NCBI RefSeq assembly: GCF_014297285.1
Contig: NZ_JACOQI010000030.1
Location: 1 to 23,895 of the forward strand
Direction: 5' to 3'
Origin: Dysosmobacter segnis
GTDB lineage: Bacteria; Bacillota; Clostridia; Oscillospirales; Oscillospiraceae
DNA length: 23,895 nucleotides
Both the position numbers and the translations under genes were made by a program. Below the pieces are notes generated by a model. The model was given only the letters and a program-made list of their open reading frames with translations. It did not search any database and was not told the origin of the DNA. This document shows, piece after piece, positions 16,742-23,752 of the stretch. Position 1 is the stretch's first letter; every line of letters starts with the position of its first letter.

Positions 16742-17080
16742 ATGAAAATCGATGGAAATGAACTGGCCATTCTGCAAAACGATCTTGATCGCCGTGGGCA
16801 AAAGCAGGAGGCATGGAAGATCAAACAGGAGTTTCTGAAGCAGGTCCGGGAGAGCGGGGATCACTGTCCCTGTCAGGAGAAGTGCCCGCACCATGGCAAC
16901 TGCTTTGAATGCGTAACGCTCCATCGCGGGCATCGTGACCACCTGCCCATGTGTATGTGGGATATGCTGAATGAGCGCATTGCGGCGCTGTCACACATGA
17001 CTGAGGGAACGCTGTACGAATATGAGAAAAAGCAAGCAGCCTGCACGGATTGCGAGGGCTGCCCCGGCTGCGGCGAATGA
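16742..17080 (+). CDS. Small cysteine-rich protein, probably metal-binding
   Basis: The 112-residue protein has ten cysteines in two groups. The first, CPCQEKCPHHGNCFEC (Cys42, 44, 48, 54, 57) with Cys71 in HLPMC and several His, resembles a short domain common in small proteins of anaerobic Firmicutes whose function I do not know. The second is a C-terminal CTDCEGCPGC (Cys101, 104, 107, 110), a ferredoxin-like C-x2-C-x2-C-x2-C run. No signal peptide or membrane helix is present. The N-terminal 40 residues are helical and charged. An AGAGGG site precedes the ATG, and a terminator follows 19 bases after the stop, so it is a single-gene unit. Confidence 0.85.
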   Translation: MKIDGNELAILQNDLDRRGQKQEAWKIKQEFLKQVRESGDHCPCQEKCPHHGNCFECVTLHRGHRDHLPMCMWDMLNERIAALSHMTEGTLYEYEKKQAACTDCEGCPGCGE

Positions 17081-17098
17081 GCCAAAGCAGATCATAGC

Positions 17099-17132
17099 AA
17101 GCGCTCGAAGGTCTCCCCTTCGAGCGCTTTTT
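17099..17132 (+). terminator. Terminator of the cysteine-rich protein gene
   Basis: GCGCTCGAAGG and CCTTCGAGCGC form an 11-base stem (13 with the flanking A-T pairs), loop TCTCC, then a run of T. Confidence 0.9.
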
Positions 17133-17165
17133 GGCGGAAAACGCCTTCCGCTCATAAGGAATCCG

Positions 17166-17194
17166 TTGTAAATCAGGAAGAAATGTGCTATCTT
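17166..17194 (+). promoter_or_regulatory. Weak promoter of the permease gene
   Basis: TTGTAA, 17 bases and TATCTT lie between the preceding terminator and the permease start. Both boxes deviate from consensus. Confidence 0.35.
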
Positions 17195-17249
17195 CTTTAG
17201 GCAAGTATCCGCGCAGGATTCCTGACAATCCCAAATAAAGGAGCTTTTC

Positions 17250-18353
17250 ATGCATACGATCCGATCCTGGTGCCGCGCTAACGCCATGCTGGTCATCTCA
17301 CTGCTGGCGGCGGCAGCGACCGCTTTCTTCGTTCCTCCCGACAGCGCATATCTGGGGTATTATGACCTCAAGACCCTCTCCTGCCTGTTCAGCGTTCTGG
17401 CGGTGGTGGGCGCACTGCGGGATCTGGATATCTTTTCCGCCCTTTCCCAACGGATGGTGCACACCTTTTCCACCGTCCGGGGCGTATGCACGGCGCTGGT
17501 GATCATCACCATGTTCGGCTCCATGCTCCTGACCAACGATACCGCCCTGCTGACCTTTCTTCCGCTGGGCTGGTTCGTCCTCTCCGTCACAGGGCAGGAA
17601 AAGCACGCCGCGCTGCTGTTCATTCTCCAGAACTGCGCCGCCAACCTCTGCGGAATGATCACCCCCTTCGGCAATCCGCAGAATCTCTACCTCTTCAGCT
17701 ATTACGGCATCCCCGCCGGGACGTTCTTTTCCGTGATGCTGCCGCCCTTCATCCTGTCCACCGTCCTCATTCTCCTTTGCTGCCTGCTGTTCCCCAAGGA
17801 CCGGCTTACGGTGCCGGAGGCGCAGGTCGTCGTAGACCGCCGCCGGGCCGCGGTCTACGGCGGGCTCTTCTGTCTGGCCGTCGCTATGGTGCTGCGGCTG
17901 ATCCCCTACGGTCCCGGTCTGGCCGTCATCGTTCTGGCGCTCTGGTTTCTGGACCGGCATGCGCTGAAGTCCGTGGACTGGGGGCTTCTGGCCACCTTTG
18001 CCGCTTTCTTCACCTTTTCGGGCAACCTTGCCCGGATGGAGCCTGTCCGGATGCTGTTTGTCCGGCTCTTATCCCACGGGACCATGCTGATCTCCGCCCT
18101 CACCTGCCAGATCATCAGCAACGTCCCCGCCGCGATCCTCCTAAGCCGTTTCACGCAGAATGCCCGCGGCCTTCTGGTAGGCGTCAACATTGGCGGCGCC
18201 GGAACGCTGGTGGCCTCTCTGGCCAGTCTCATCACCTTCCGGGAATACACCCGCCGCGTTCCCGGCGGCGCCAAGCACTTTCTCATCCTCTTTTCCGCCA
18301 TCAGCTTCGCTTTTCTGGCAGTTCTTCTGGCTGCCATGTCCTTTCTGGGCTGA
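17250..18353 (+). CDS. ArsB/citrate-type (ion transporter superfamily) permease
   Basis: The 367-residue protein is almost entirely hydrophobic, with about ten membrane helices. NDTALLTFLPL (near 100) and CGMITPFGNPQNLYLFSYYG (near 135) are the paired re-entrant-type motifs seen in SLC13/ArsB/NhaD-like carriers, and SNVPAAILLS with GVNIGGAGTLVASLAS repeats the pattern in the second half. That two-half symmetry supports the superfamily. The substrate (organic acid, arsenite or sodium) cannot be told from the sequence; no arsR or arsC is nearby. The protein is shorter than typical 420-470-residue members. AAAGGAG precedes the start. Confidence 0.88.
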   Translation: MHTIRSWCRANAMLVISLLAAAATAFFVPPDSAYLGYYDLKTLSCLFSVLAVVGALRDLDIFSALSQRMVHTFSTVRGVCTALVIITMFGSMLLTNDTALLTFLPLGWFVLSVTGQEKHAALLFILQNCAANLCGMITPFGNPQNLYLFSYYGIPAGTFFSVMLPPFILSTVLILLCCLLFPKDRLTVPEAQVVVDRRRAAVYGGLFCLAVAMVLRLIPYGPGLAVIVLALWFLDRHALKSVDWGLLATFAAFFTFSGNLARMEPVRMLFVRLLSHGTMLISALTCQIISNVPAAILLSRFTQNARGLLVGVNIGGAGTLVASLASLITFREYTRRVPGGAKHFLILFSAISFAFLAVLLAAMSFLG

Positions 18354-18438
18354 GCAGCCGGGGCCTGAGCGCCGAAAAACAAACCAGCTACCGCAAGTGA
18401 GCGAAAAGGTTTATTTTTGTGGTACTGTCTCCAAGGTC

Positions 18439-18555
18439 GTGAAAGTCAACGCCGATTCGTTTGTAGAAGAACTGGCCGCAAAGGGATATTGCAATCCGAC
18501 CCAATTCGAAGCCGTGATCCTTCGGAGAGGTCCGGCAAAAGCTGCCCGCCTATAA
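18439..18555 (+). other. Short coding-like stretch, possibly a gene remnant
   Basis: The 275 bases between the permease and the SLH gene hold little. One frame gives 38 codons from GTG, VKVNADSFVEELAAKGYC and on to QFEAVILRRG, with protein-like composition. The frame stays open upstream into the permease. There is no good ribosome site and I do not recognise the family. It may be the tail of a decayed gene or chance. Confidence 0.2.
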
Positions 18556-18588
18556 AGCCGAACTGCGCCGCTGAGCTGCGGCAATAAC

Positions 18589-18617
18589 AAAGCCCCGGCG
18601 CAGAGCGCCGGGGCTTT
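18589..18617. terminator. Bidirectional terminator
   Basis: AAAGCCCCGGCG and CGCCGGGGCTTT form a perfect 12-base stem around CAGAG. With T on both sides it can end transcription from the left (permease side) and from the SLH gene, whose stop codon is 12 bases away on the minus strand. Confidence 0.85.
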
Positions 18618-18628
18618 CGATCAACAGA

Positions 18629-20335
18629 TCAGTGGGCAAAAATTTGCAGGGTCGTCGTCAGTTCCCGTCCCGGGGAGCGGATCAGCTTCCCCTGATAAGC
18701 CAGCGCGGTGGAGCCGCCGCCATCCAGATTGACCGCCTCCACGCAGCCCAACTGGAGCATCAGTTCCCGAAGCTGCTGAATGGAAGCGGAGCCGGTGGAG
18801 ACGATGACCAGCTTGCCGTCCGCCAGCTTGCCAAGGGCGGTGCGGGACGTTACCGCGGAGGTAAAGCGCGCCTCCTGGAAGCCCGGCTCCAGCGTGGTGC
18901 AGATCGCGCCGTTTTCAACCAGACGGGGGCCGCCGCTGACCATGGCGGTGATCTCCTCCATGGGGAAGCCGCTGGTGTCGGAATCGGTCAGTCCGGGCGT
19001 CAGGGTCACAGACGTTCCCACGGCAGGCTCACGGTACCATGCGGTAGAGGTGAAGTCACTTCCAAATACCATGACGTAGCCGTTGGCGGGGATGGCCACG
19101 GTCTCTCCCGCCGTGACAGCTCTGATATCGGTGATAACGCCGCCCGCAACGGTCGTTGCCGTGCCGTCGGCCTTAATGGGTACGCTTCCGCCAAACGCCG
19201 GGGTGTAAACCACAGACAGGTCGCTCCCCTGGGTCTTGCTGTTCATTTCATAGCAGGCCCAGGAGTTTCTGCCGCCCCTGACATAGAAAAATACGGCGGG
19301 CCGTCCCACATAGACCGCTCCGAAGCCGGTAAATCCGAAAGACGTCAGTCCAGAAACGCCATACAGGAACGTTCCGTCTGCCATAACGTGGCCCACGGGG
19401 AATTTATCCTGCCCGGAATAGGCGGCAAAGAAATTCGCATTGACGATCACATCCGCGCCGGAAGCGGACACGATGCTGCTGAAAGGCGCGGAAGCGCCCA
19501 GCTTCTGGTTCACCATGGCGGCCCGGACGCTGACGCCGGGGGCGGAGGTGTCCACCGTGATCACATCGGCACTGACGGAGCCGGAGGGCAGCGCGTAGGT
19601 CTTTGTCACACGGGACACAGCGCCGGAACTGGCGCTCTGCTCAGGCTTTGGCGCGCCGGTATTCCGCAGAGAGGAATGGACATAGGACTCCTGCCCGCCG
19701 CCGATCAGGCCCTGTGCCCGGCCTTCTTCCCATGTAAATACGCCTTTTTTCGCAAGGCTTTCCGCAAGGGTGGCACTTCCGTCAGCCAGAGACGTCGTCA
19801 GGGCGCTGACGGACAGATCCACCAGATCCCCGCGATAGAGCGCATACTGCTTTTGGAGGATGCAGTCAGCGCTGGCGCGGGTCATCATGCCGATCTCCAC
19901 GGCTTTATCCAGCGACGCGGCAAAGGTGAAATCTCCCGCGCCGTCATCGTAGCCCAATGCCCGCAGTAAAAATGTGACATAGTGCTTGAAGCTCAGAGCG
20001 CCGTTGGGCTGGAAGGTCGTGGCGCTCACGCCGGTGGTATAGCCCTGCGCGAACGCGTAGCCCGTATAGGCGCTGGACTTTCCGGCCGCCACATCGGAGA
20101 AGGGGCAGGGGCCGTCAAAGGACAGCGCGGCGTCCTCCTCGCCAAGCATACGGGTCAGCATAATGATGCCATGCAAACGGGTGGCGGTGCCTCCCAGATC
20201 GTAGCCGCTGCCGGTGCCGAGGAACAGCCCCAGCGCGTTAAGCCGGTTGGCGTTGGTCTCGTCCACGGCGGCCCGCGCGGGGACGCTTACGCTCAGAGAC
20301 AGGACCAGTGTCAAAGCCAGCGCAAGCGTGCGCAT
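18629..20335 (-). CDS. Secreted SLH-domain protein with phosphodiester glycosidase (NAGPA-type) domain
   Basis: The 568-residue protein begins with a signal peptide (hydrophobic residues 3-18, cleavage expected after PARA at about 22). Residues about 28-210 look like S-layer homology repeats, with FSDVAAGKSSAYTGYAFAQG and YTTGVSATTFQPNGALSFKH; these anchor proteins to cell-wall polymers. From about 240 to the end is a domain related to N-acetylglucosamine-1-phosphodiester glycosidases, with VIVNANFF, VSGGPRLVENG and the hallmark NLDGGGSTAL near 536. In bacteria such domains (YngK/EpsE-neighbour type) are linked to wall or exopolysaccharide processing; the substrate here is unknown. The ATG at 20335 has a poor ribosome site, and an upstream in-frame stop leaves no earlier start. 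Confidence 0.92.
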   Translation of the reverse strand: MRTLALALTLVLSLSVSVPARAAVDETNANRLNALGLFLGTGSGYDLGGTATRLHGIIMLTRMLGEEDAALSFDGPCPFSDVAAGKSSAYTGYAFAQGYTTGVSATTFQPNGALSFKHYVTFLLRALGYDDGAGDFTFAASLDKAVEIGMMTRASADCILQKQYALYRGDLVDLSVSALTTSLADGSATLAESLAKKGVFTWEEGRAQGLIGGGQESYVHSSLRNTGAPKPEQSASSGAVSRVTKTYALPSGSVSADVITVDTSAPGVSVRAAMVNQKLGASAPFSSIVSASGADVIVNANFFAAYSGQDKFPVGHVMADGTFLYGVSGLTSFGFTGFGAVYVGRPAVFFYVRGGRNSWACYEMNSKTQGSDLSVVYTPAFGGSVPIKADGTATTVAGGVITDIRAVTAGETVAIPANGYVMVFGSDFTSTAWYREPAVGTSVTLTPGLTDSDTSGFPMEEITAMVSGGPRLVENGAICTTLEPGFQEARFTSAVTSRTALGKLADGKLVIVSTGSASIQQLRELMLQLGCVEAVNLDGGGSTALAYQGKLIRSPGRELTTTLQIFAH

Positions 20336-20353
20336 ACAGTTTTTTACATCGCG

Positions 20354-20449
20354 TCATAAATTTCGGCTGCCCCTATCCATTGAGAGCAGCCATCCCCCCT
20401 TATTGTATTGTCCATATGATACTCCCAATTCCATTTCGCGTTTCCGCAT
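20354..20449 (-). CDS. Possible 31-codon leader ORF upstream of the SLH gene
   Basis: An ATG at 20449 follows an AAAGGAGGGAGG ribosome site, far better than that of the SLH gene 19 bases downstream of its stop. The ORF begins MRKREMELGVSYGQYNKG. Its ribosome site lies in the loop of a CGCGTTT/AAACGCG stem (20437-20443 with 20464-20470). It could be a leader peptide governing translation of the SLH gene, or the strong site could simply be a coincidence. Confidence 0.35.
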   Translation of the reverse strand: MRKREMELGVSYGQYNKGGWLLSMDRGSRNL

Positions 20450-20507
20450 CCTCCCTCCTTTGAAAACGCGGGGGTTGGACAGCCGGGGCCGAAAGATCGA
20501 ATTGGGA
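20423..20507 (-). promoter_or_regulatory. Nested inverted repeats in the SLH leader
   Basis: An outer pair TCCCAATTC/GAATTGGGA (20423-20431 and 20499-20507) encloses an inner pair CGCGTTT/AAACGCG (20437-20443 and 20464-20470). Transcribed from the minus strand, they would fold the leader into an extended stem exposing or hiding the AAAGGAGGGAGG site. No known riboswitch class was recognised. Confidence 0.3.
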
Positions 20508-20524
20508 TATATGATATGCGAAGA

Positions 20525-20770
20525 TCACAAAAGCATGAGCGGCAAAGCCATGAAAAACGCCGGAACGAGGATCATGACAAGATTCTTCAGAATACGGCCC
20601 CTGTCTGCGGGAAGGCCGGAATCGATCTGCTCAATGTGGGAAAAAAGGTCGGAAACCCCAGCGCCCAGACCGGCGAACGCGGCAGCGCCGAAAATCAGAT
20701 CGTATGCGATCATAGCAGAAACGGAAGCGTCAAAAGGCCAGGAAACCCGCTCCAACCGGCACGGACACAT
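20525..20770 (-). CDS. Small membrane protein of unknown function
   Basis: The 81-residue product has two hydrophobic segments, AMIAYDLIFGAAAFAGLGAG (about 19-38) and LVMILVPAFFMALPLMLL at the C-terminus, separated by a charged loop with DSGLPADRGRIL. It begins 18 bases after the DUF4186 gene and has an AGGGGAGG site 8 bases before ATG, so it is probably the last gene of that operon. The spacing of two helices is holin-like, but no other phage gene is near. Function unknown. Confidence 0.6.
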   Translation of the reverse strand: MCPCRLERVSWPFDASVSAMIAYDLIFGAAAFAGLGAGVSDLFSHIEQIDSGLPADRGRILKNLVMILVPAFFMALPLMLL

Positions 20771-20788
20771 TCCCGCGGCCTCCCCTTC

Positions 20789-21154
20789 TCACTTCATATC
20801 GCAGTCAAGCTGCCGCGCGATCCATGCCATCAGCAGTTTCACGATGCGCTCCTGTTCATTCTCCGTCAGCTCCCGTCCCATCGGGACGTGATACCACTTA
20901 TGCAGGCATCCACGGCAGCAGCAGGCGCAGGCGTGCTGGGCGATAAACACCGGATGCCCGCGCATCGGCGTCTGCTTGCCGTCATTGGGGATGCTTGCCG
21001 GTGCAAGCCGCGTTCTGACGAAGTCGGCAGCGTGGCGCTGAATGGTCTCCATACCCTTGTCCGCTATGTACTGCCTGTCCTGCTCACTCAAATGGAACTT
21101 TGCGCGGAAGGCGGATCTTTGCAGACGGGCAAGCGCTTGCTCAACTGTCGCCAT
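20789..21154 (-). CDS. DUF4186 family protein
   Basis: The 121-residue protein contains NDGKQTPMRGHPVFIAQHAC, followed by CCCRGCLHKWY and GRELTENEQERIVKLLMAWI, which I recognise as the core of the DUF4186 family. The cysteines and histidines suggest a metal site; the biochemical role is unknown. The family is common in small accessory clusters and mobile elements. I chose ATG 21154, which overlaps the preceding gene by 14 bases, because the family N-terminus (ALARLQRSAFRAKFHL) begins right after it. A longer frame up to 21232 lies inside the neighbour. Confidence 0.85.
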   Translation of the reverse strand: MATVEQALARLQRSAFRAKFHLSEQDRQYIADKGMETIQRHAADFVRTRLAPASIPNDGKQTPMRGHPVFIAQHACACCCRGCLHKWYHVPMGRELTENEQERIVKLLMAWIARQLDCDMK

Positions 21155-21494
21155 GATCCCAGTCCCCACGTCCCCACAGCACAAAGGCCAGCTTTTCCCG
21201 CAGTTCCTCGCTGAACCCATCGAGATCCGCAATGGAAATCACGCCGTCAGACAGCAGGCTCAACAGGTTCAGCTCCATATCGCTGCGGCTCATGCGCATC
21301 ACCACGCCGCCCCGCCTTTTGTCCTCGCGCATACGCTTTTCCAACTCCCAGAACTTCTCGGACGCGGAACCAGTCCCCGAGAGCAGAGCGATATATTCAC
21401 GGTTCAACCGCTCCATATAGGCTTCCTGCCAGATTGGGAGACGGGATCTGAAAAGTCTCCAGTCAGCTTCCTTAACGTTATCTGCGACACTCAT
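21141..21494 (-). CDS. Uncharacterised 117-residue protein of accessory cluster
   Basis: The protein is charged and mostly helical: DWRLFRSRLPIWQEAYMERL near the start, a basic patch REDKRRGG in the middle, and a C-terminus ending WGRGDWDHGDS. No membrane segment, signal peptide or known motif is visible. The start is the ATG that overlaps the previous stop as ATGA; an ATG five codons earlier is also open. It overlaps the DUF4186 gene by 14 bases, so the two are surely translated from one message. Related proteins, as I recall, occur in integrative elements of gut Clostridia. Confidence 0.75.
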   Translation of the reverse strand: MSVADNVKEADWRLFRSRLPIWQEAYMERLNREYIALLSGTGSASEKFWELEKRMREDKRRGGVVMRMSRSDMELNLLSLLSDGVISIADLDGFSEELREKLAFVLWGRGDWDHGDS

Positions 21495-22486
21495 TCCATC
21501 ACCTTCCATCCCAGCTCCTGTATTTTGCGAACGAGATCACCCTTGTCCATTATTCCGTCAGCAAAGGCCTGCTGAAGGCCCGGACCGAACGAGATGCTTG
21601 GAACGCCGGAATTGCCGTGCATATCTGCCAGCTCATTTGGCTTCCAGCCGCGCAGACACCACAAGCGGCTTCCATTGTGATACTGCACGATGAGCCGCAT
21701 AAGCGTATCTTGCTGCTTTTCCGTCAGGCGGACGCCTACCTCACACAGTTCAATCAGCACATTCTGGATTATATCCGTTGAGTGCAAATAGCCAATATTT
21801 TCGGCTCGCCGATGAAACCGCATGATCTTTTCCGCTTCTGTCCCGCTGTATTTTTCCAGCAGAGCGGAATATGTGGCAGGGACTTTTTTATAATACTCCA
21901 GATTAAACCGTTCGCTCAAATTGAGGAACGAAAACGCCCTCAGTTTCTTCCCGCGATTTTCGTTGGGATACGCTTTGCGCTGTCTTGGCGCACATTCCTC
22001 TGCGGTAGATTCCAGATTTCCGATGAAATCCGCCAGTGATTTTTCCACTGCCGATGCGGACGGTGCCGCATAAGAGAGGAAATTGTCAGGAACACAGTAC
22101 GGATGATTGCCGAGTCCTTCCATCAACGCATAGAAGGAAAGCATCTTGCCATAACCGGTGCCAATCAGTTCCTTCGATACGATGTGCCGATCCAGATCGT
22201 TGTGAGGCTCCTCCGTGTACAGTTCTTCGATTTCGTAAACCTGATAGGGCTGTACCTCCCGGCGGACGATGGCGGAAAAAGCAACGAGATCCTGTCGGCG
22301 AATACGGGGCGCTTCGCTTTTTAACTCCTGATAAACCGACCACACATCGCGCAGGGCGATGGCACCATACAGATTCGCGCAGGCGGCAAATAGCGAATGG
22401 AGAAAATCGCACGCCTCTGTCGATAACCTAGCCTGCGTGTACAGCCGTTTCAGTGATTTCTCGGACAATGGCTTCGGGTATGACAT
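21491..22486 (-). CDS. Uncharacterised 331-residue protein, first gene of the accessory cluster
   Basis: A soluble, helical protein with no motif I can name. Notable stretches are VQPYQVYEIEELYTEEPHND, YYKKVPATYSALLEKYSG and MRFHRRAENIGYLHSTDIIQ. It starts behind GGAGGT 8 bases upstream and its stop overlaps the next gene as ATGA. The order of this gene, the 117-residue gene, DUF4186 and the small membrane protein forms a tight minus-strand operon. Base composition is clearly less GC-rich than the fatty-acid operon, in line with horizontal acquisition. Function unknown. Confidence 0.8.
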   Translation of the reverse strand: MSYPKPLSEKSLKRLYTQARLSTEACDFLHSLFAACANLYGAIALRDVWSVYQELKSEAPRIRRQDLVAFSAIVRREVQPYQVYEIEELYTEEPHNDLDRHIVSKELIGTGYGKMLSFYALMEGLGNHPYCVPDNFLSYAAPSASAVEKSLADFIGNLESTAEECAPRQRKAYPNENRGKKLRAFSFLNLSERFNLEYYKKVPATYSALLEKYSGTEAEKIMRFHRRAENIGYLHSTDIIQNVLIELCEVGVRLTEKQQDTLMRLIVQYHNGSRLWCLRGWKPNELADMHGNSGVPSISFGPGLQQAFADGIMDKGDLVRKIQELGWKVME

Positions 22487-22580
22487 ATACAGTACCTCCG
22501 CTTTCTATGTTCAGCGTTCATCCCGGTCGAAACATTTCTTGTGGTATATCTACCATAGCACAGAATCGGGCTAATAAAAA

Positions 22581-22621
22581 GAGCAAACGTTGCTGATGAG
22601 TCTTTATAGGTTTGTTTGCTC
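22581..22621 (-). terminator. Possible terminator after the DUF3991 remnant
   Basis: GAGCAAAC (22581-22588) and GTTTGCTC (22614-22621) pair, and on the minus strand five T follow. The 25-base loop is large, so efficiency is uncertain. The rest of 22487-22753 holds the ribosome site of the next gene and otherwise nothing I can identify. Confidence 0.35.
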
Positions 22622-22753
22622 CCAAAAAAGAACAGGGGCTTACCACCATTTTAGTATGCGGAAGTAAAAACTTCAACAACGCAATTTTTTAATGGATGAA
22701 AAAATGTGGCTGCTATCAATGATAGCGGTCACACTGTTTTCTTCACGGAGAGA

Positions 22754-23278
22754 TTAAAGTTTTTCATAAAAAGCAACACAGGATCTCAAACAGCCATAGG
22801 CAGGCTTTCCATGTTCATAACCCACAAATACGCAGTTATGATGCTCGGCGTCCTCATAGAGCTGCCCGTGCTTGATGCAGTGGTTGATGATCTCCGCGTC
22901 AATGCCGCGGCTCCGCAGATATGCAAAAACACGCCGGTTGTCGGCGTGTTTGGGTGGGAGGGTAAATTCAGTTTTCGGGAGCGGTGCGATTGGCTCTGAT
23001 TTGGGCGGCACACGGGGCGGTTCCCCAAGGATACGCTGCACGGCATCCAGAAAGGAAAGCCTCTCCACGCGGGTCAGATAGTCCAGCGCATTCGTGCCGC
23101 CGATGTTCCGCGACCACCAGCACCATTTTCCATTGGAGATTTTCAGGCTGTCGTGGGTGCGGGTGGCATAGGTGTCTCCGCCGATATGCACCAGTTCCTC
23201 CGGCTCAAACCGCCGCAGGTAGGTCAATAGGTCCATCTCGCGGGCGGTGGCGATCTGGTCTTTTGATAGGTAGGGTAT
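22754..23278 (-). pseudogene. Remnant of a DUF3991/Toprim primase-like gene
   Basis: Full-length relatives in conjugative elements start like MPYxSKxQIxxAR and continue through DUF3991 to a Toprim domain. Here the frame reads PYLSKDQIATAREMDLLTYL, then THDSLKISNGKWCWWSRNIG and YLRSRGIDAEIINHCIKHGQ, all typical. Two defects are visible. Where ATG is expected, 8 bases after GGAGGTGA, the codon is ATA (23278-23276); the first ATG lies 14 codons further. The frame stops at 22754, shortly after CVFVGYEHGK, so the Toprim half is absent and the last 15 or so residues look unrelated. It is probably inactive. Confidence 0.8.
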
Positions 23279-23302
23279 GGGAAATCACCTCCGGGCATCA
23301 GA

Positions 23303-23331
23303 AAAGCCGTCTGCATTTCTGCAAACGGCTT
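23303..23331 (-). terminator. Hairpin between the RhuM and DUF3991 remnants
   Basis: AAGCCGT/ACGGCTT plus TGCA/TGCA form a stem with one mismatch and a 4-base loop; on the minus strand it ends in TTTTC. It lies just after the RhuM stop codon and fits its terminator. Confidence 0.5.
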
Positions 23332-23349
23332 CTGAGTAATATGAATCGC

Positions 23350-23649
23350 TTATTGATCGCTCTTTTTCAGCATTTTTTGCTCAGCGCTTTCCAATGCGGC
23401 AATGTAGTCCTTTTCACCTCTGGATAATTCGGCGGACTGAAGCTCTTTGTATTTTCGGTATTCCTCCTTGGCTTTTTTCTCTGCTGCGGCCGCGCTGATT
23501 TTTCCTGCATGAGTCAAGATCTCATGTTTAGAGAGCTTGAGGAATCCATCCAGAGTGTCGATCCAATCGGACATATACATGGGAATGCGGCGGCGTGCCT
23601 GCATCTCTGCGAGATCAAGGTAAGCCGATACAATGTCATGATGCCGGGG
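23350..23649 (-). pseudogene. RhuM-family protein, C-terminal fragment
   Basis: The frame gives DIVSAYLDLAEMQARRRIPM, then YMSDWIDTLDGFLKLSKHEI and a lysine-rich helix ending KKSDQ. This is the C-terminal third of RhuM (virulence RhuM/Fic-DOC-associated) proteins, whose full length is about 330 residues. Homology begins near 23643 and an in-frame stop lies at 23650-23652, where the sequence changes to the left end of the IS1182-type element. Loss of the first two thirds at the junction shows that insertion, perhaps with deletion, broke the gene. The ATG at 23604 is internal to the domain. Confidence 0.75.
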
Positions 23650-23689
23650 TCAAAAGTATAGGAAATTTCTGAAAATGGAATAAGCAGCC

Positions 23690-23751
23690 AACCTTACCAC
23701 CCCCAAATCTATTGTGTTATAATGGTTATAGATTTGAAGGGTGGTAAGGTT
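23690..23751 (+). promoter_or_regulatory. Long hairpin with promoter in its loop, over the transposase ribosome site
   Basis: AACCTTACCACCC (23690-23702) pairs with GGGTGGTAAGGTT (23739-23751), and CAAATCTAT (23704-23712) with ATAGATTTG (23728-23736). This gives 22 base pairs with one small bulge and a 15-base loop. An extended -10 (TGTTATAAT, TATAAT at 23718-23723) lies in the loop, so the element's own transcript should start near 23730 and lack the left arm. The right arm contains the GGTAAGG ribosome site. Confidence 0.75.
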
Positions 23752-23752
23752 T

